A stretch of DNA of 12,596 nt from assembly GCA_022592435.1 (NCBI GenBank), contig JABYQS010000819.1, forward strand, positions 1-12,596, given 5' to 3'. This DNA is from Cerioporus squamosus (Eukaryota; Basidiomycota; Agaricomycetes; Polyporales; Polyporaceae). Numbering within the stretch: position 1 is the first letter of the stretch; each line of letters starts with the position of its first letter. Positions 9,250 through 12,596 of this stretch are shown here, one piece after another. Made by a program: the position numbers and the translations under genes. The notes under the pieces were generated by a model. That model saw only the letters and a program-made list of their open reading frames with translations. It was not told where the DNA came from and made no database searches.

Positions 9250-9548
9250 TGTTGGTTGGTACACCGTACAGAGGCAGGGCTGGATGATTTCGAGGACCGA
9301 CGCATGATGGACTCTTCCGTACGTCTCTTGCTATAGACCACTCATTTTGCCGGGTTGGCGTATCACTGTACCCGTGATGTACTTGCCACCGCTCACCTTG
9401 ACAACACGACAAGAGGAACGGATCGAGACATCCAAGACGGCGAGCTTCATGATGATGCGCTCAGCGGCCGTGGGGAGCATGGTCCTTCCTAGTGAGGGGA
9501 GGCGCAGAGCCAGGGCATGATTAAGAATGAGGTAAGGTAAAACTTCGA
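9250..9548. other. Convergent 3' region between YME2 and uL15m
   Basis: These 299 bp hold the 3' ends of two convergent mRNAs. A minus-strand frame is open from 9690 to 9331, but it overlaps the last uL15m exon in another frame and shows no recognisable motif. No canonical polyadenylation signal or terminator structure stood out. Confidence 0.6.
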
Positions 9549-10490
9549 CTACTTCCGAGCCTTCTCGTACTCCTGCGTCTTGAACGATAGCAGCTGCGTC
9601 GCGAGCGTCTTCCAGCGCTCCTCCACCACAGGCATCTTGGACAACGCGGTGGGTGACAGGTAGCCGCGATTCCGCCACGACGTATACCAAACTAGACGAC
9701 AGTTGAACGACAGCACGGGGCAGGAAAGCGAGGAGACGTACGGATATCCGTTTTCCGTGTGGGTGCGGCTTGCGTGCGGTCTGACCTCCCCTTCACGCAA
9801 TCCCGAAGAGCCAGGTCGTTGTAATACTTGCAGAAGACCGTGCCGCCCTTCTTCTCGACAGCGCGGATGGCGCTCTGAGAGGCACGCGAGGGTGTGATGT
9901 GAATGGCCGTCTTCAGGTGTTCTGCGCCCTATCGGGAGGTTCGAGAGGAGTGGGAGGACAAATATGAGGGAGAACTTACGTCTCCAAGCAGCTTGATGCC
10001 GTCATGCACCTGGTGGATGCACCCACTCAAGAGCAACTCACGGGCCGTGATAGGCTTCTCCGGGGAGGACGTGAGACGTCCCTGGTCAATCCAATACTGG
10101 AGCCGGTCCAGGTTCACCGGCGCGTATGTCTTCGCATTTCTGGCTCAGAAGTGAGATGAGTTACTAACACACAATGAGTAGGACGCACTGGTTCACGAAA
10201 CCCCTCTTCGGAAAGAGCTTGACAATGGGTGTCTGACCTCCCTCGAAACCTGCCTTCGGCTTGCCATTGCCTGCGCGAGCTTTCTGACCCTTGTGGCCTC
10301 TTCCGGATGTCTTTCCAAGACCCGAGCTTCGACCGCGACCCAGGCGTTTTTGCTACAGCGGACACTTCAGACAACTTCCCAGATACGCACAAGCCAGTCA
10401 TACCGTTGACGTCGAGCCAGGCGCAGGAGAAAGGTTGAACAGGTGGACACGGCCTGCAGTCGCCTTAAATCTGGCAGCTACGCCGGACAT
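9549..10490 (-). CDS. MRPL10: Mitochondrial large-subunit ribosomal protein uL15m
   Basis: This is a structural protein of the mitochondrial large ribosomal subunit, the homologue of bacterial L15. Minus-strand exons are 10490-10404, 10352-10189, 10139-9980, 9928-9742 and 9691-9549, giving 246 aa; the four introns are 51, 49, 51 and 50 nt. The N-terminus ([19 protein letters not shown]) fits a presequence leading into [10 protein letters not shown]. The Gly/Arg/Lys-rich block [19 protein letters not shown] (residues 33-51), [18 protein letters not shown] (64-81) and [15 protein letters not shown] are family hallmarks. Next come [45 protein letters not shown] and the mitochondrial extension [13 protein letters not shown], ending YEKARK. 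The ATG at 10490 begins directly at the presequence. The yeast protein is about 320 aa, so this one is compact. It is convergent with YME2. Confidence 0.95.
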
Positions 10491-10917
10491 GTTAGCACAG
10501 TCGAGCCTTGAGAGGTCGCAAAACTGCCAGGATGGCCGCTGAGGTGGTCGAGACGCGAGGCCAGGTGGTAGACGAGGTCAAAGAAGCACGCTCCTGCCTC
10601 TTTTGGGCCGAAACGCCTCGGGCTGTAGACGCCTGTATAGCCGGCCACCGGACAGTGCAGTACCACATCGTCATTAATATCGAGACTCGCACTCACGCGG
10701 TAAGATTCTCAACACATCTATCACTCGGTCTGCTTGGAGGAGTATTCCGTACGGCAGGTAGCGCGGTCGGCGGCACAATAGGCACAATGTGGTATTGTAT
10801 TACAGGTCGGGATTCTAGTCAATCATATATATGTCAGATGAACCTTCCTCTACCTTCCTGCTAGTCTGCAGCTCGACACCTTGCCACTCCCCCGACGACA
10901 ACCTTCACTTGCCCCCC
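10491..10917. other. Region upstream of uL15m; promoter plus one doubtful ORF
   Basis: The uL15m promoter must lie here. A plus-strand frame opens at ATG 10532, 41 nt from the uL15m ATG, and stays open to 10864. Its first 56 codons (to about 10699) have GC-rich third positions and end at a good donor-like GTAAGA, but the translation matches no family I know. A CATATATATG palindrome at 10824-10833 is a possible TATA element for the relic that starts at 10918. The call as a gene is weak. Confidence 0.4.
10532..10864 (+). CDS. Doubtful ORF divergent from uL15m
   Basis: 110 codons from ATG 10532, beginning MAAEVVETRGQVVDEVKEAR. I do not recognise the product. The first half reads like coding sequence in codon use; the second half (GLLGGVFRTAGSAVGGTIG) reads less so. 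A donor-like GTAAGA follows THA near 10700 and an acceptor-like TTACAG lies near 10805, so a two-exon gene is possible. It contains the short string ACIAGHR, which recalls the copper-fist CI-GHR motif, but the surrounding zinc ligands are missing. It may be only the uL15m promoter. Confidence 0.15.
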   Translation: MAAEVVETRGQVVDEVKEARSCLFWAETPRAVDACIAGHRTVQYHIVINIETRTHAVRFSTHLSLGLLGGVFRTAGSAVGGTIGTMWYCITGRDSSQSYICQMNLPLPSC

Positions 10918-11619
10918 ATGACCTGACGCAAGGCTCAAAAGTCTCACCTCGCGGCAGCTGCTGCTAGGGCTCGCGAAGGCCGCGCAACTGCACGACGTGC
11001 CATCCAACCTGTAAACCCCCAACCACCACGCAATGCCGGACCACCAAGAGGACCCGGAACGCTCTCGGCATCCGGGCCCGATCCGGTTGTTACGGTTCTA
11101 GAAGATGCGCTCCTTGCTTCTCATGTTGAGAGCATTACGGGTGGCGTGATGCCGACGACGGAACATTACCATGAGGGCGCAGAGGACCTGAGAGATACAG
11201 AGGACGAGTCCGTCAAGGAGTTGGAGGGTAAAGAGCTCATGACGAGCTTGGAGCAAGCTCCCAAGTCAGTGCACTGCGAGCTGATGAGGGCAAAAGCAAG
11301 GAGACCTGGGTTCGAGGTGAGAGCGCGCTGCGAGGGGTGCGTACCGGGAGGGCTGCCCGCACAGTACGAGGCCACCGTCAGAAGTCCCAGATTGGCGAAA
11401 GCGAGAAGGCTAAGATCCAAGAATCGTGAGTGGTTAGCGTTATGGTATGCCAGATGGATGGGTGACTGACGTAGTTCCAGCAACGAAGCGCAACGGTTTC
11501 GAGCGTTCTTCAAACCGACGCACACCACGTCTTCTCCAAACCCATCTGAGCCCCTAGTCCCAGCAGTACAAGCCCAGATTGCGGCGGAGACTGGTCGTCA
11601 AGAGAGGTCAAGAGAGTGA
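10918..11619 (+). pseudogene. Decayed repeat-associated Agaricomycete ORF (transposon-linked family, N-terminal part)
   Basis: The ATG at 10918 is followed at codon 3 by TGA, after which the frame is open: RKAQKSHLAAAAARAREGR, an acidic stretch with DTEDESVKELEGKELMTSLE, then ELMRAKARR. Near 11306 the family-like reading shifts frame and continues as WVRGESALRGVRTGRAAR and RGHRQKSQIGESEKAKIQES. A normal 55-nt intron (11426-11480, GTGAGT...TTCCAG with CTGAC branch site) then joins in frame to NEAQRFRAFFKPTHTTSS, ending at TGA 11617. The order (basic Ala-rich start, acidic ELEG-EL block, LM...W..AES...TG...RT..RH.QK, short link, FFKP) resembles, from memory, a dispersed protein family of Agaricomycetes found next to DDE-type transposase ORFs. 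No transposase core, terminal repeat or target-site duplication is seen. The broken frame is direct observation; the family is inference. Confidence 0.4.
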
Positions 11620-12596
11620 TGCAGCGTTCGTGCGAATTCAGAGAGCCCGACATGCTCCCGGGACCCTATCGCGGATCTGGACATTCACCTCCTCTGCTGC
11701 AATCCCGCCGGAGATTCCTGCATTGTCCGCGAACATGCAAGAATCCGTTGCAGCAGCGATCGCTGCCGCCGGCCCGCTGCACGTCAACGTGATACGGCAT
11801 TCATCGAATGTGTCGCTACCGTTGTGCAACCCCCTCTGCGTACCCTCACGGCGTCCAGTCATCAATCAGGCTTTCGACAGAGGAGCATATCACGCACGAT
11901 GTTTGAGTACATACGCCCTCGACACACCAACAACAATAGGCGGGAACAGGGACCGCAGAAGAGGGCCTTCGGAACTTGGAGTCACGTATATGCGTCGCAG
12001 GGTTTTCTGGCAGCCATATACTTTACTTGTAGCCAAATAACTCATCTATCCTCTAAATTCGCTAGCAAAGAGTGCCCTCGAGGTCGAGATGGACTCCGTG
12101 GCAGTGGCTTGCACTAGTAAGTACTGGTGACCGATTGTCATGTTAACCTGTGGTTAGGGTTATTTAACGGCAAGCGCCGGACTCGTAGACCGTCCCAATG
12201 CATGAAGTACTTACTCTGCCTTAACCTCCATGACATCACTTCTGCGGTCGCTATACCGGCCCTCCACCCTGCAGGCTCGCTGCTTTCATCATACGCCGAG
12301 ACAACTCTCTGGTCATAATAAAGTCAGAAATCTGGATTAGCTCCAAGCTTGAAGCTCGAAGACTGACTGGTGCGAAACACTAGTGGTCGAAAATCAAACA
12401 GAAGAAGGGTGCCAATGACATCCAGAAGGGTGCGCTGTACAGTAGGGCATACAGGGTGCGTGCGGTTCGTCTGATGACGCCTGATGGTATCACTAACGAT
12501 GTGTTTCACAGGAGATAGTGCGCGCTGTTCGGAGTGCGTACCGAGATTCTGCAGCACTGGACTGTAGTTTGACTCATTCACCGCGCAGACGGTGGA
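11620..12596. other. Gene-poor right end, nothing recognised
   Basis: Frames of 60 to 150 codons cross this stretch (the longest at 11579-12040, plus), but none shows a family motif, plausible start context or splice-consistent extension. The first few hundred bases may be a further decayed part of the relic to the left, since they directly follow it. One TTAGGG near 12155 is isolated and not a telomere. No tRNA, rRNA, terminal inverted repeat or tandem repeat was found. Confidence 0.5.

Noticed and set aside
9331..9690. A 119-codon minus-strand frame downstream of uL15m
   Set aside because: It overlaps the last uL15m exon in a different frame, has no recognised motif, and fits the 3' untranslated region.
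10616..10660. Copper-fist DNA-binding domain
   Set aside because: Only the string CIAGHR recalls the motif; the neighbouring Cys/His zinc ligands and the RGRP-type segment are absent.
11579..12040. A 153-codon plus-strand frame in the right end
   Set aside because: It overlaps the end of the relic in another frame, shows no domain motif and has no supporting start or splice signals.
12150..12165. Telomere-like TTAGGG
   Set aside because: Only one copy is present, so it is chance rather than a telomeric or interstitial array.

Overview
This window looks like nuclear DNA of a filamentous basidiomycete, most likely an Agaricomycete. The coding regions are GC-rich and are cut by many short introns of about 46 to 72 nt. 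These introns have GT(A/G) donors, CTAAC/CTGAC-like branch points and AG acceptors. The encoded proteins are eukaryotic (TRAPP, mitochondrial and nucleolar proteins) and the cytochrome P450 is of a basidiomycete type. Exon joints were placed by hand, using reading-frame continuity plus recognised protein families; no alignment was run.

Layout, left to right. (1) 25-730, minus: the 5' part of a cytochrome P450 that runs off the left edge. The best start codon is out of frame with the P450 reading frame. (2) 731-1443: an intergenic region with the P450 TATA box and a pair of overlapping palindromes. (3) 1444-2942, plus: BMT2, the 25S rRNA adenine-N1 methyltransferase, with one unusually long intron. 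(4) 2998-5330, minus: TRAPPC13, a TRAPP complex subunit, convergent with BMT2 and carrying long Pro/Ser-rich insertions. (5) 5331-5663: a divergent promoter region with a perfect CRE-like palindrome and a CT-rich tract. (6) 5664-9249, plus: YME2/RNA12, a mitochondrial inner-membrane protein with RRM and P-loop domains, in 16 exons and including a GC-AG intron. (7) 9549-10490, minus: mitochondrial ribosomal protein uL15m, convergent with YME2. (8) 10491-12596: gene-poor sequence. It holds one doubtful divergent ORF and a broken relic (10918-11619) that resembles a repeat-associated protein family widespread in Agaricomycetes. To the right edge I recognise nothing else.

The five intact or partial genes are ordinary conserved single genes and do not form a pathway cluster. 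YME2 and uL15m both act in mitochondria, but they are convergent, so shared promoter control is not indicated. I found no new defence system, CRISPR array, rRNA or tRNA gene. The points most worth a second look are the P450 start frameshift, the 484-nt BMT2 intron, the non-canonical features of YME2, and the decayed repeat-associated ORF whose intron still looks spliceable.
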